From Sebastes aleutianus (lineage: Eukaryota > Chordata > Actinopteri > Perciformes > Sebastidae): 64,000 nucleotides of DNA. The stretch is taken from positions 15,124,596 through 15,188,595 of the forward strand of contig CAKAKS010000013.1 in NCBI GenBank assembly GCA_916700875.1, written 5' to 3'. The position numbers and the translations under genes were made by a program. Shown in pieces: positions 12,541 to 26,079 of the stretch (positions are counted from its first letter, which is position 1; each line of letters begins with the position of its first letter). A model generated the notes under the pieces. It was not told the origin of the DNA. It did not search any database and saw nothing but the letters and a program-made list of their open reading frames with translations.

Positions 12541-14999
12541 CTACGTCACCAAACGCTTCGAGCAGGGATTAAGTTAAGAGTTGAAAGTGTGTGTGTGTGT
12601 ATATAAGTCAGTTTAACAGAGATATTTTAGGGCATGCCTATGTGCATTTTTGTATTTTTATGTTACATGTGATTTGGAATCAATGAATAAGCAACTATTT
12701 TTGTGTTTCATGTTGCTACCTTTCTTCAATAAAGCATTTTAAGAAGCATCTCTTGACAGTTTTTTCAGTTTTTACTCCACGTTTGGTTTCACCTGTCCTC
12801 TTTTCAAAGCTATGAACTTTAACTTTGTGCCCCAACAAAACTCCCTTTTTTTTTTGCTTCTACTTTCCCCTCACCGTCCTCCTCTTGCGGTGAGATGTTA
12901 GTCAAGTGTCTAGTGGCTTTCTCCACCCTCACCAGAAGGCCTGCACGCGGTTAATTATTCTTGGATGGCGGATGAAAAAAGTGAGTTCTTTCTTTTCTTT
13001 TTTTTTTTTCATTAGCTCAGCAGCGGTTTCCCATTCATAACAGTTGGCACCGGTTTTCGCGCTGCCTGCCAGAGATCACACCCCGACCATTTTCATTTTC
13101 CTTCATCCATTTGTTTCATTCATGTCATAGATTTGGCAGGGGCCTGCATCGTTTTCCTGATGGCCGTCGACCCTTCAACACCCTTCTTTTGAGTCTCAAA
13201 CTCCCGTTTGTGGCTTTGTTTTGCATCGGAGTGAAGCGAAATGTGGAAACAACAATTCGCGCTGGTTTGCATCCAAGTGACTTTTTTTTTTTTTTTCTTA
13301 CAGTATTTCAGTTTTGGAATTAGTAATTGTAATCTAAAACTGAAATGAAGCTACTTTAGCGAGGCCGTGTAAAGCGCTGCTGACGTGCTCTTGGATGAGC
13401 AGAAAGACTCCACACATTGAAACTTTTCCTGGGAAAAGTGGACGGGTCTCATTTGTGTGTGTAAGTAGCAGTGTTGGGATCAATCCAAAGTTAAAAAGAA
13501 CCATTAAGTAAGTGTGGGTTAACATTCCCCCTGCCTTCATATAGTATATTATCCTGTTTAAAGCACTCCCCCCACACACACTTTAAGTGCATTACACAGT
13601 GCATTCAGCTATCTGAAGCTCCAAGAAACAGCAGTTTATCATCATACAACTACTGGAAATATGCCCACTGACAGGAAAGCTATATCGCACATACACACAC
13701 ACACATTGCTCCCACCCACCCGTTCAGCAAGCACTTTGCTAAATCTATCAAGTGCAGCTGCGTGCATGTGTTTTAATGCACAAGTTGAATACACGTGAGT
13801 TCATGATGTGCATCTGAGTCCAAACAGTCTCAGGGCTGCAACCCAATCCCAGAAGAACTCCAAAGTGTCAAATAAAAAACCCCGGCTCTTTAGCGGCGGG
13901 AACCAGGCTTTCCCCAACACGGAAAACAAACAAGATGGCTACCGCGTCTCCCAACCCGAGCATGCCTCGCGGTGTTCCGCTGGCTCCCATCTGAATGGAG
14001 TTACAGGCTGGCTAACAGGAGTGCAGAGGAGAAGAGTCTCCTGGGGCAGTTGGCTCTGCGAGCGGGACCAGAGGATGGCTGCACCGTGGATTAGGGCCCC
14101 ACAGTGGTCCATTGTTAATTGGGCGCCATGTGTGAAAGCTACAGAGAGATTAGTTTGTACAGCTGCTGCCATTTGTCATAACTGCCCTTAACAAGACACA
14201 CATGGCAAACCAAGTTACAGCCAGAGGTTTTACAGAAAAAAAAAAGGGGAGAAAAATGTCTGGCGAGCGGTCTAATAGTTTGTGGAACAGACGCGCATAA
14301 GCAGATGAAGATGTTCCTGGGAAACACCAAGCAGACTCAGCTGGGATCCCATCAGAGATGATGAGTTTGAGCATTACTCATTTAGCCATCTGTAGGTCAA
14401 CTCGGGTCATTATCATAACTGCTCAAAAAGCTATGTTAAGCCAGTAGAGAATCCCAGACCACAGGTTGCAAACAAGTCTGTGAAAACAATGAGGGAAGAT
14501 CAGCTATTACATCACGGCCCCTCAAATTAGACCGGGTCTGTTTGGCTGTTATAACCTGATGACCTCTCGTTAGCCACATTTCCTTGGTAATGTAGGCTAA
14601 CGCCACGAGGTTTAAGAGAGGGGACGGCAGAGTAGAGTTATTTTTTCGGTAAGAATCCACAGTGTAATTGCGGGTTGTAGGTCGACGCACATGTTGGAGG
14701 CCTAATTACAATCTTGACATGGTAAATCCGGAACAAGCTTTTAAAGCGCTCTCACTTTCAATTTTCGCCCGACAAGACGCTAGAGCACTGTTGTTATTGT
14801 AAGGAGTTGCGGTTCGCTGGATCTAAATGCAGTCTTTTGATGCTTAAGTGCAGGTGAGCAATAAACTGTTCATGGTTTTTTCTACATGCACATGTATACG
14901 GGCAAACACGTGTGCATTTTTGTGTATGCATATAAAAATTTTGGAAGGGTTTTTTCTTTAAAAGCGCAGCAACGTTACCAGCTGGAGCGATTTCTGGAG

Positions 15000-15210
15000 C
15001 TTTCTGGATACCAGATCATCTAGGCTTTGAGGAGGCACCATGGTAACAAGCCCCGTTCTTCCCCAGTAATAATAAGGGCTTCATTAACCATGTTGTTAGT
15101 GCTGCAGCGGGCTTTAATCACAGGGTCCAGACAGCACCGGACTGGCTTGTTCCTAACACAAGTAGTTGCACAGCGGTAAACAATTTCATCATTACTAAAC
15201 CCAGAGACTC
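15000..15210. promoter_or_regulatory. Candidate conserved non-coding block in nfib intron 2
   Basis: Non-repetitive sequence with no open frame, carrying several TAAT/ATTA cores, a TTAATCACA-type motif and GATTAATCC (bicoid-like homeodomain site). The call rests on composition only; it needs cross-species alignment. Confidence 0.2.
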
Positions 15211-17418
15211 AGCTTCCTACTGATTAATCCAAATATCTAAATTCACATATAATGAAAGATAGATGGTAGTTTCTGATCGAAGTTGCTGGTTGTGCATGTT
15301 AGTATTTATGCCATGCCTGCATTTAATTCTGGCATATCTATGTAGAAATCTCGAAAGAAATACGTGGGGAATTTATTTGTCCCTTTATTCACTGTATCAG
15401 TTTGTTGTTTTAATGGCTTCGTGTAAAGAGGCAGTGTGAAAACCAGATCTGACACAATGGAGGAAGTACCTCTGTAGAAAAATCTGTAACACCTGCTGGT
15501 TCGGTGATCCTGAGATATGAGATTTTCATGTTGTTCCAACCAAACAAGGTGTCCATATTTCCTCTCCTCCTGTCATTCCCTCTATATAGCTCACTTTAAT
15601 CACACACAACACTGCTCAAAGATGCTGCCTGTCATAAAAGACTACATGTTTATGTGAGTGCTAAAAATGTAAATGACTTATTTTCTCCTTGCCTTCCTTC
15701 GCCGTTCTATAACTTTTCTGTATGGGTCAATAAAAAACAAACAACCATACTGGGGGTTGTATTGTTTATTACGCTGGCGTCTTCTCCTGATCGAGAGCTG
15801 GTTTCTAAATTTGGGAGCTTTTATTTTTTTTTTTTGAGAAGTGAACCTGACATATGTGAGGGAGGAGTGGAAGCTCTTTGGCTCGCTTTGACAACTCAAT
15901 GGGGCGCTGATGAATCCGTCCCAAAGCAGGCCATTCCCAAGCCCCAGACACCATATCCCCTCTTTGACCCGCTGCACTGACATTAGAAAGAAAATCCTCT
16001 GGGGGATTCGCCCGCCACCCCTTAAACAGCAACACGCCCACCCAAAAGTACATTTTGCACAGTGCTGCTGCAATGGCGGGCCTTTTCTTTTTTTCTGTCC
16101 CGCTCAGGTCTTGTCGAGCCGTCACAGTGATGGGCCGTACTGTACCGCCGGACAAAAGAAGAGACAACCATCACTCTGGGCCACTGATCGGCCCTGTCTG
16201 GACTGAAAAGACTTTGATGGGGCAAAGCAGGGTGGGGGGTGCTGCACAGAGAAGTTAGTGTCTCCTGGGCAACCGCTCTGATTGTCTGTCCCTGCCCGAA
16301 GTTCCCCATCACACCCCACCTACTACCCCTTCCCATTTTGTCTCCCCTTCATTGCTTGTTCACAAGGCTCCTTCCTGGGTAAAGAGGTCTGGCTTTTTGC
16401 TTGAAAGTCTCAGTCTGGTACTTGAGGGTGCTTTTCTCCTGGTTGACTGGGGAGGTCAAAAAACATCTTCACATGAACCTTATTGTCCCTCTTTCCACTA
16501 CAGACCCTTCCGTCTGACATGACCAGTCTAGCAGGCAGATGGGACAACGGTAAGTTTTTCTAGTTAGTGCGATGGCAAAGACGAGAGGGCAGCCATTGGA
16601 TGGAGGAACTCAGGGAACAGGGAGGGCCAGCTTTGTAAGGCAGGACAGTGAGGTACAGTGTAGTGCCTGGGATAGGGGGTGAATGTACCCATTTGTCTTC
16701 ATTTGGGAGGACCGGCAGACAGGGTGGGGGTGGGGAATCTATCCGGGAGGAGTGGGAGGTGCCGGTCCTCCAGTCAAGTGGCCTCGGGGGGATTTGAAAT
16801 GCATTTGGGGTCCTCCCCGAAAGCCTGGGAAAGTGTGGTGAAGCTGAGATCTTAACCATAGACTAATGACACAAACTGCAGTCCTTAACCAAGTGTAGCC
16901 ACGAACGCAAAATTGAGTCTCCTGCTGGAATACACAAGAAAAGCCTTTTCAACACAATGCCCTTGCCTTAGAAAGCCAAAGAAAGGCATTGTCCCATTTT
17001 TTTTGACCGATGCAACAGCGCAAACTGTGACACAAGCAAATTAAACACACTGTAGCCGAGCAAAGGAGAGGGAGTTGTAAATTTTGTTGAGAAAGAAGGC
17101 ATCCACATTTCTCAGTGGCCTCTGCTCCGAGTTGCCTTGTTTCCATGGAGATTTATGTACACATGGCACACAAAAGAGGGCCGAGGAGGTAACACGGCCT
17201 GTTTAAGCCTTGAGGTATTTGCTCGAGCAAAACCCCGCTGCTAATAACACAAGCCTCATACTGAGCCAGGCAACCTGGCTGCACTGCGCCCAGGTTAGTG
17301 TTTGAGAAAGAACAGGAGGGGAGAGGAGAAGGCAGAGGAAAGTCAGATGGAGATCACAAACAAACCAAAGATCCTGGAGAGGGAGCGAAGCCATTTAAGA
17401 GAGCAAGGAAGTGAGCAA

Positions 17419-17506
17419 GAAAGAAAGAAAGAAAGCGACAAGAGAGAAAGCAAAGGAGAAAGAAAGAAAGAAAGCAAGAAGCAAAGAAAGAAAGAAAGAA
17501 AGACCA
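17419..17506. repeat. (GAAA)n imperfect purine repeat
   Basis: Imperfect AAAG/GAAA tetranucleotide array in nfib intron 2. It explains the Lys/Arg/Glu-rich and Phe/Leu/Ser-rich frames on the two strands, which are not genes. Confidence 0.9.
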
Positions 17507-19177
17507 CTGCAAAAAACATAAATAGCTCCCGGGTTAAGAGAAAAAGGATCGGGAGGACATTTAGTGGGAAGCGGAAATCAATAAGGCAAGCGGTGAAGCT
17601 GGGAGGGAGTTCTAAGTGGATTAGATTGAGAGAATGTGTTCGATAGGTTATGGCTCTGACAGAGAGGTAGCCAGACACCGCAGGCTCTATTGCATACTAA
17701 TAAGGAAGCCAGAATGGAAGCTGAGCACGGGGTTGTGCAGTTCAATCTGAAGAGTTTTTTTCTATATGGCTCTGGAGTCATCGGTTAAGGTTTTTCCCAG
17801 GAGTTGTATTGTAAGGCTTTTGCTGACTTTGCTCTGAATGTTCACTGTTAAAAATTCAGAATAAAAATCCCACTCAACTTCCAAAAAGAACCAAGACTTT
17901 TCTTTTTTTTCCCAGTATCATGTCACCGGGAACATTTGAAATTAAAGGCGGCTGAATAACTCGACTTAACCCAATAACAAGAAGACAAACAGTAGTGTCC
18001 TTAACGCTGTCTGCTTACAACAACTTTTGTCTCACACTTCTGGCAGGAACCCAGCCACCCTCTCTCTCTGGCCGAGCGCCTGGGCCCTGGGACAGCTGTC
18101 ATGGTCGGAGTCTCGGGGCTTGAGGGGAAGCCAGGGAGCGAAGGAAAGAAAAGCGACTTCGGAGAGAGAGAGAAGGAGTGAGAGAGAGTCATTTTGGCCG
18201 GGGCAGTGTGCCGCAGGGGTGATTCCTGATGGCAGAGGAGGATAAGGGGATGAGGAGGAGGGAGGGATAGATGTTGTGCTTAGTCACAGACCTCCACTGT
18301 GACCCAGAAGGTCAGGCCTCCGCACTGGCCGCCTGACCAAAAGCTTCTGAGGCAGCCGGGCGGAAAACAAGATGCGAGCCCCACGCGGTGTGGTGAGCAG
18401 GCAGTGGCCGGTGTTTGGAGATAGGGAACAGCCAGACTGAGGGATTGGAGAGGGGGGTGAGGAGGTGTGGGGGAGTCAGTGGTACCTACTCCCCCTCACT
18501 TAGGCCAGTGAACCAAGGGACCACCAGCCAGACCAGAAGTAGTGGCGGGGGAGCGGAGACAAACAGTTGCCAAGAGACCACCGGTGATCTCGCAACCGCC
18601 GCGGTTTGACCCCGATTGAGGAGGTCAACGAGAGGGGCTTACGAGCAAGCTCCCCCCCCGCCTTCTCCCCTGACCACCACCCACCCCCCCAGGCAAAAAA
18701 GCCTTCCTCCTCCACGTGCCCCAGGGCCCGCAAACGGCGCGTTTTCACTGATCTGTTTTGCTCAATTAAACTTCAGAGGACACCCTGCCACATCTCTTTG
18801 AAAAGGTCACGACCCCGGGGGCAGAGGTTAAGTCTGCCGCTCGTAAAACAAGGTCTCCATTAGCATGGCAGCGTGTATTCAGAGGTAATCCATCCATTTC
18901 CACAAACTATCATGACAGTGTGAAAAAAGAAAGTTACGTTACGGGGGGGTGTCAAGGTAATGATGTTTTATGGCCGTGTTAACTTTCAGTACCAGAGTAA
19001 TGGGAGAGCTGCTTGACCTTGACTCCTTAAGTCTCCCGTTGGACTACCTCCGTAAAAAGCTCTTCTGTCGCTGGTTAGAAGGAACTGACAACTTTCAAAA
19101 ATGACCAGAAATCTAGAAGTCATTGTGGTCATTTCTTATTTCTATTCAGCTGCTTGCCGAATTTATTTATAATTGCC

Positions 19178-19456
19178 CCCCTCTTAGTCGATGAGTTGAC
19201 TAATCGGTCATTTTGGTGTTAGTCGACTAAGATTTCTTTAGTCGATTAGTCGTTTTTTATGCTTTTTTCATGCAGCATTTCTTATTTCTAAGAAACTTAT
19301 GTGCACATCTCTGGTAAACACAAGATTTATTTTATTTTTTGCGTGATTCTTTGTGTGATTTTACAGATTTTTCGATTAAATCAACCTATCGATTAGTCGA
19401 CAAAATTGTATGAATGTTAGTCGACTTAGAATTTCTTTAGTCGAGGACAGCCCTAA
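19178..19456. mobile_element. Decayed hAT-type miniature element
   Basis: Repeated GTCGACTAA/TTAGTCGAC units face each other at both ends (19182-19250 and 19390-19445). The right end finishes in GAGGACAGCCCTAA, a terminus typical of non-autonomous fish hAT elements ending CAGCCCTA. The left terminus is degraded and no target-site duplication can be seen. It lies in nfib intron 2 and has no coding capacity. Confidence 0.6.
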
Positions 19457-19856
19457 CGTACGGCACATCATTTCCATAACATTTTCCAAGATTCCTCCAG
19501 ATTCTTCAATTGGCTCGCTTGTGTATCTTTATCTTTAAATTATTTTATTCTCATATTTTACAAATTTTTTTGTATTTGTATTAAAAACAAGACGTTTAAA
19601 TATGCAAAGACGAGCGCTCTCAGTGACTATATCAACTACACTGCAGCTTAACAGAGCCAAATACAAACAAGGCCCACAGTATCTTAACAAGTCAGAACAC
19701 GACGGTTATCTACATGCCTTGTTGCAACGATTCCATCAAGCTGTCAAACTGGATATGTAAAATATGAATCCAGGTGGAGAGAGAAACGAATCGAAGAAAA
19801 ACAAAAGAATTGCACTTTATCAGCTAACGATAAAACAGTGCATTGGAGTACAACAG

Positions 19857-19858
<2 letters not shown>

Positions 19859-19895
<37 letters not shown>
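19859..19895. repeat. (GT)n microsatellite, about 18 units
   Basis: Uninterrupted GT dinucleotide run in nfib intron 2. Confidence 0.95.
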
Positions 19896-19897
<2 letters not shown>

Positions 19898-20499
19898 AAG
19901 CCAGGGCCTTGTATTGAACACGGCCTGCCAGTTGGCACAATGGATGCCACAACCCCCACTCCTAGCCCCCAGCCTACTTCCCAGCGGGCATTCATCTGGG
20001 CATGCACATGGGTGCTACAGCCCTGCCTGGCTAAACGCGTCTGTGCCCCTGAACAAGGGGGCTGAGTGCCCTCTCTAAATTCACCCAGCACACTCGCTGC
20101 CAACCCGCCGACCTTTCTCAGGCAGCAACCCAGCAGAATGAAAAAACAAATACACTCTGAACTTATTGATTTTTTGCCACAAAATAAAAAAAAAATAACA
20201 AGAAAAAAAATACCGTTGTGTAAATAACGGCAGCAACATATTTTTTGTTGTCCAATTACACCCAGCAGAAGTGAGCGGCTGCCAGGTAGCAGGACACAGA
20301 CAACAATATTAGAAGCACAGTCCGGTCCCGTTTTTTTTTTTTTTTTTTTCTAGCAGTTCGCACAAATACCAGATTCTGTTTCAGCCAGAGCCGTTTGCTA
20401 GTTTCTTTGTGTTTGATTGTATGTTTGTTTGTTTCGTGCAGTTGCAGCAGAACAAAGGCGACGGCTTCCATTCTGCCACCGTCAAAAAACTTTCCAACA

Positions 20500-21285
20500 T
20501 GCCCACTGCATTGCGGATGCCAACCAACGAATCAAAGGCATGCTGCAAGCAGACAAAGAGGGTTTGATGCCAACCTCCCAAAACCTCTAACAACCATTAC
20601 TGGTGATTTGCCTGCCTCCCTGGCACAGTGCAAAACAAAATGGCGCCGCACTGCACGCTACCACAATATGGCTGCATTGTCTGGAGATGGGCAACTTGAA
20701 GAAAAGGAAAAAGACGCTTTAGCTCGCAAAAAACAAAAAAGGAAAAAAAAAAAAAAATGGCCGTCTGTGATTCTGGTAAAAGAATGCTATTTTGTATTTG
20801 CCAAAATTTGGGTAAATAATCGCTCTGATCCGCAGTGCGATATTGAATCACAGAGAATTCATTCTCCGGCGTAAAAGAGAACATTATGTTCAACCATTTA
20901 TTTCAAACACTGAAATGAATTCTTCTTGCCAATAATCTGCTTTTCCTCCACAACGGACACATTTTCCTCAAATAAAAGCCGGTGGAATATCCTCCACAGT
21001 GTTCAATACGGCCACTAACTTATCATTTAAATGGTATATATATATGATGAAAAAAAAAAACAGCACTAAAAAAAGAGCCATTCTCAACTTGGTACTGAAC
21101 AGTTAAAAAAAAAAGCAGCAGATGCAAACTAGAGAAGCGGTGGCATCCTACAAAAGACACAAAAGAGGGTCTGATGCCAACCCCGGTGCCAGTGGCAACC
21201 ATTATTGTCTGTGTGCTGTGCCTTCTGCTTTCCCTGGCACTTATCAAACACAAAATGGCGCTCAGGGTTTGATGATAATGAGCTA
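20500..21285 (+). repeat. Degenerate direct repeat pair
   Basis: Two segments (about 20555-20645 and 21165-21262) share the same order of short words: GAGGGT(T/C)TGATGCCAACC, then CAACCATTA, then CCCTGGCAC, then ACAAAATGGCGC. The copies are about 610 bp apart and clearly diverged. This looks like an old local duplication or two copies of an unclassified repeat in nfib intron 2. The AT-rich sequence between them shows nothing else. Confidence 0.45.
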
Positions 21286-22921
21286 GCTATACCGGCGTTT
21301 CTCCCTCAGCAGCAAAGTATCGGTGGTTATTCGGTCAATAGATTTAATACAGGGGGAATTTCAACTATAGGGGGAGATTCCTGTGGTGTCCACAGATAAA
21401 AGGGAGGAAGATCACTGTGAGGGACATGGAGGACTGAAATGTAATTATATACTTTAACAACCCTATTTTATATTCATTTTTGAAAGAGTTGTTAAATAAA
21501 AATCGATGGATCTGATGTCCAAATATCAATAAAAATAGCATTGATTAGAAATTTTACAACATCTATGTAAACAATATTTTCTGCTGGTCTTAATTACTGC
21601 TATTACCCTTCTCCTTAAACTTAATATCTGATTCAAGTGTGTAAAAAATCACAATTTGTTTCTTCTAATTTACAATTTTGGCAGACAGATTATGCACTGA
21701 AAAGCCGCTTTCCAAAATTAATTTCTAGTGATACATTTTGGCTTAAATTGTCAGTGTTGTACATTATTTCAAATGTTTCAGTAAATGCCAGTATTTTATA
21801 TTAGTGTGCGGCATTCTTTTGGTTGTGTATCAATGTGAAAAATGATAATAATTCAATTCTGAAAAAAAAAAAAAACACACTTCCAATACAAAAATCTACA
21901 TGTCAAAACCTATTCCAGTACCTGGCAACACATTTTTTTCAATCTCTTATTTTTAACACGGTGCTGCACAATTCAGTCTCCACACTAAGCACTGTGTCCG
22001 CAAAAGGCTTTCAAGTAAAAAGAAAACCGGCTTTTCAGGAATTAAAAGATTTCAGCACGAACGCGATCACACGCATGATTTATGACAGACACAATATCTT
22101 ATATATACTGAAATGTATTGCAAATATTGAAAAAAGGCTTACTTGGGGTTTAGTCATATCTTCAATAATGAGCTGTAATGTGACGTATTATCAGTAATAC
22201 GTTTATTAATACCATTATGTAGCTATTGGTGGAAAATATATTTTAAAACAAAATGATTTTTTGATTGAAAACAGGAGAGCTTTTAAATGACATGTTACAT
22301 TATATAATGAGGACTATGGGGACGAAGGCGGTGTTTTCATATAGTAAGGACAACCAGTTTTTAATATTGTGCTGTTAATAAACACCTCGACCAGAATAAC
22401 AATGAATAATAAGAATCCTGCGTCACTGGTACATAGACTACTTGCAAAATATACAACTAATTCTAATTTAATCACTCTGCAACTGCAACTTTCCACATTT
22501 GTCACCACTTCATATCCAGACAAATAGAATAAGTGTACAGTGTGTGTGCTATTGTACAAGCCTGTGTGTGTGTAATACATACAAATTAAAGAAAGCAGTA
22601 ATTACTGAACATGAGTAGGAGCTGCTGCTGGAGTACAGCAAACCCATTTAAAACATGTTCTACATTTAATATTGATTACTTGTGTTGTGTAATGAGCCCT
22701 ACTGGAGCCATATAAAAATGTATGCTGCGTATATACAGTACTGACTATCAGGTTTCCAATGTTTATTTGTCTGGCGAGTGTACTGGTGATTTCAGCCAGT
22801 CTCTGCAGGACTGCCAAAAAGTAACACATGTGACCCTTGACCTTGCCAAGCCATCATTCACACATGCCCGTTAGGCTCGCAGTGAAACAAACACACACAC
22901 ACAGTAAGAGCTTGAACCTAC

Positions 22922-23453
22922 CTTGGTCCTGGACATAGTACGCTAGAAACAAGTCCAGCTCCTTGACCGATACTGTTATGTGGTGTGGCTGGACACAAAG
23001 TGCTGGGTTGGTGCAATGTTGAGACTTGACGAGGCGCTCCCCGTCTGTACTTTCCAGAGGGATGCCTTTGAAGAGGATGACCATCACCAGGTCCAGGCGC
23101 CAAACTTTGTCGGCCTGCCTCAAGCAGTCGATCCGGCGGATCTTACCCTTCTGGTCCGGGTTGGATAGCACGCAGCACGGGTGCTTCTTGCCCGTCACGC
23201 TGAGGACAAAGTCCTCCCGGTACTCCTGCCGAATGTCCTTACGCAGCTTGGCCAGCAGCCTGGACGCCCACTTCTGCTTCACCTCGGGCTTCTCGCCCAA
23301 CAGCTCGTCCTTCACCGCGCGCTCCTCGTCCTTGGACATCCGCTTCTCGTGCTTCTTGAAGTACTTGCGTTTTCGGGCCTGGAGGTTGAACCACGTGTAG
23401 GCAATGGCGCGGACGTGAGGGAGAAGTGCCTCGATGAAGGGATGAAATTCATC
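22922..23453 (-). CDS. nfib: nfib coding exon 2, NFI DNA-binding domain
   Basis: Nuclear factor I B is a nuclear transcription factor that binds the palindrome TTGGC(N5)GCCAA as a dimer and controls lung, brain and progenitor-cell programmes. This exon begins DEFHPFIEALLPHVRAIAYT and ends ELDLFLAYYVQDQ plus one base (phase 1). It carries the basic helix region (KRKYFKKHEKR), the conserved CCVLSNPDQKGKIRRIDCLR stretch with DNA-binding and redox-sensitive cysteines, and the ESTDGERL loop. Acceptor TGCTCCAG (ending 23454) and donor GTAGGT (from 22921) bound exactly 532 bp, the invariant length of this exon in vertebrate NFI genes. Residues HVRAIAY and KKHPCC match NFIB rather than NFIA. It joins exon 1 after a phase 0 intron. 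Confidence 0.97.
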
Positions 23454-26052
23454 CTGGAGCATCCAAAGGGGACACAGCGAGGAGAGAGGAGAGAGATCAG
23501 AAACTTGTGTCATTAAACATGGAGAAGAAATACGGGTTTAGTCAGCTAGTCATCGGAGGCAGAAGGGAAGTCAGACCACAAATAAACAACTCCCCATAAT
23601 CAGCCACATAATATCATATTGGCAGTTTGAACAGCTCTAAGGCAAGATGTTTTTCTTCACAAAGCAACAATGGGTTTTACCAACCTAGATGCATCTAGGC
23701 GTGCAGGTATGACAAGGACATTCCACTGTTTATATCAACTGCCAGCACTACAATAGCAGCGAGCCCGGTGACTGAATGCACTCGCGTCTCCGCTCTCATT
23801 TCCCGAACATGCTCTGTGCTGCTGCTGCTAAAGGGAGCATGCGCCCCTCACAGTTGCATTTCTCTTTATCAAACTATCCACATTCCAACGTGAACTTATG
23901 CCATGTTCACGAAGGATGCAGGTTAAGCTGGAGGGCCAAGTGGGGCGCAGTCACTAAATAGGATGTTGAGGAGATTCCCATTCTCCTGGCACATATAAAC
24001 AGTCTCGTATACGGGCTGCACGTTCTAAATAAATTTAAAAAAGCAAGCAGAGGAGGAGGGCGGCGTATCAAACGAGGCAATGGAGAGAAAAGGTATTTGC
24101 AAAGGTTGTTTTAGGACTCGATTCCAGGTTCATGCCAACGTGTTGAGGTGACACCTTGCTCAGCTTCATTCCAAAAACCTGAGTCAGTGATATTAAAATA
24201 ATAGGTGGCCTGTTAAAACCTATTGACCTAAAGTGGCCTACTTTTAAAATTTTCCATCTCTCCTTTAATTAAAAAAAATAAAAAAAGTTATGTTGAAACT
24301 TATTTTTCTGATAAATTATCACAGATTAATATTAGTGGAAATATTTTAAACACTAATTTTACTTTTTCAAATTCAATTCAGTCTGAGTTTACAGTGTATT
24401 ACATTATGTACAGCACAATTTATACCACATTATATTTTAAACTGAACAATTACGGCAAATATGAGTCACCAAAAGAAAACTTTTTCAATGCGTATTTGAC
24501 ACATCTACAAAAAGCCAAATGCCAACATTTCCACAGCAGTTCACTGGCCTACGGGCTTTTACATCAATAATACTTCAGTTAAGTCTGAAACAAATTACAG
24601 CAACCTTCTTACTGCTTGTTTTCTGTAGGTGAAGGAATGTACAGGACTGTGTGGATGATTTAGGGACTCCGAAATTACAGCAGCTCCGAGTGACAAGTGG
24701 AAACATAAACTTATCTGTGTTTTCGGTCATTAAAATGTCAAATTTAATAAGCAGAAGCGGCCCCGTTTGAGCAGGCGTTTGAAGAGTTAAACCACATATT
24801 GTTCTTTTTTTGTAGGCAGGCAGGCTATAGGAAACCACAGAAATCTACTCCCTATCTGCGCCTGCCGCTGGTGCTCTCCTCTGAGAAGCCACATTCTGGT
24901 CGGGCCAATAAAACTCTGCTCCAGTGCAGAAATGTCAAATTACAATCATTTATTATACTGCATGAATAAACATTTCAATCTCTACAGATAGAGTGAAATG
25001 TATATATTTACTGTGGATGCTATAGTCTTTTTAGAGAGGTAAAAAAATAAATAAAATAAATTGAGAACTCCTTTAAATGTCATCTCCTCACTATAATGTT
25101 GCCAATTAAACTGACAAAAGCAAGCAGTAAATGCTGGTAAATGTGCTCGGCAGCAACTGTTTCTGAAGTCCTTTTTGCTCCTGGTTTTCCTGTTCAGAAA
25201 ACACTTTAAATATTCTGTTAATTTTTTTTTTTCAACCAGGGTAAAGCCAAATGCTGTAAAGATAAATGACTTGGCCGAGGCCTATGCAGTGCACTTCAGC
25301 TGAGGCCATAAAAAGCACAATCCTCTTAAGTACAAACTAAACCACATCTCAGTCAATCACTTACTTATGCCAAGTAAAATATAAACAGTAAAACTGAGTC
25401 AGCCAAAAACAGTCAGCTAGACTCTGTCCAACCCGCTGAATCAACCTTATCTCTGTCTGATCTCCCTGCAGTGAAAGTGGCTTTATCTTCTTCCAAGTTC
25501 ACTTCCCCTAAGTATGGGGGTTTTTACTGTAAATAAAAATATACACGTGGATAAAAAAATAAATATATAAACACAGCTCGAGCAAAGGCTGGGAGGTGTG
25601 TGTGTGTGTGTGAGGTTAGAGGAGGACGCAAATAAAACTAATTAAAGCTGAGAGAAAATAAGAGCACCAAAATGACAGTCTTGGAATGTAAAAATCATCT
25701 TTACGCATAACTTTACGCACACAAAGAGCGCGTAAAGATTGGTACTTTTGTGACTTTTTAAAGTGCCAACAGGACTATTTAATGAATTTTCGATAAGGCT
25801 TTCGTTGGAATAGAATCCCTCGAAAGTAAAAAATCACCACAATCGTGGCACAAACATGCGCATTTTTGGATTAACAACTTAAATTTTGGTTACTTTTAAA
25901 CACTATTTTTTCCACTTACAAAGCATTGTTGTTATGAATTATGAAAGTATTACAATCCAGACGCATGCACACAACTTTCCCTCTGCCACTGTCTGTAACA
26001 ATTATATCACAAATCAATTAAATGTATATTAATAAAAAAAAGACACAAATAC
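23454..26052 (-). other. nfib: nfib intron 1
   Basis: A 2599-bp intron between the donor following CTTACTCAG (exon 1) and the acceptor TGCTCCAG before exon 2. It is largely unique sequence, AT-rich from about 24200 to 26000, with a short (GT)n at 25593-25612 and no recognised transposon or exon. A TTTACGCATAACTTTACGCAC direct repeat sits near 25700. Confidence 0.85.
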
Positions 26053-26079
26053 CTGAGTAAGACAAATTGGAGAATACAT
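26053..26079 (-). CDS. nfib: nfib coding exon 1 (N-terminal nine residues)
   Basis: On the minus strand the ATG at 26079-26077 opens the peptide MYSPICLTQ, which is the known N-terminus of the main NFIB isoform (human begins with two methionines; here the first is replaced by a valine codon, so translation must use this ATG). The exon ends CTTACTCAG followed by the donor GTATTT. This phase 0 junction fits the exon 2 acceptor at 23454 and gives the classic LTQ-DEFHPF join. It is too short to show up as an open reading frame. Alternative upstream first exons exist in mammalian NFIB; I did not find one here. Confidence 0.92.

Larger units (their letters stand above)
1..22921 (-). other. nfib: nfib intron 2 (partial, continues beyond left edge)
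   Basis: This stretch lies downstream (minus strand) of the exon 2 donor at 22921/22920 and holds no exon I can recognise. The next expected NFIB exon, coding for the segment after the DNA-binding domain, is not seen, so it lies beyond position 1. The content is mixed: GC-richer, mostly non-repetitive blocks at about 1-2600, 3650-12400 and 12550-19150; a hAT remnant at 2890-3625; decayed repeats near 12410-12540 and 19178-19456; microsatellites; and AT-rich DNA from about 21400 to 22850. Very long introns 2 rich in regulatory elements are known for vertebrate NFI genes. That these blocks are regulatory is inference. Confidence 0.85.

Noticed and set aside
17302..17678. Lys/Arg/Glu-rich 114-aa frame and its Leu/Phe-rich antisense partner
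   Set aside because: Both come from the imperfect GAAA repeat; low-complexity artefacts.
20395..20874. 159-aa frame on the plus strand in nfib intron 2
   Set aside because: Composition is random apart from a poly-Lys tail from an A-run; no domain, and it runs antisense to nfib through a decayed repeat.
23026..23516. Plus-strand frames of 111-124 aa opposite nfib exon 2
   Set aside because: They are antisense shadows of the conserved nfib exon.
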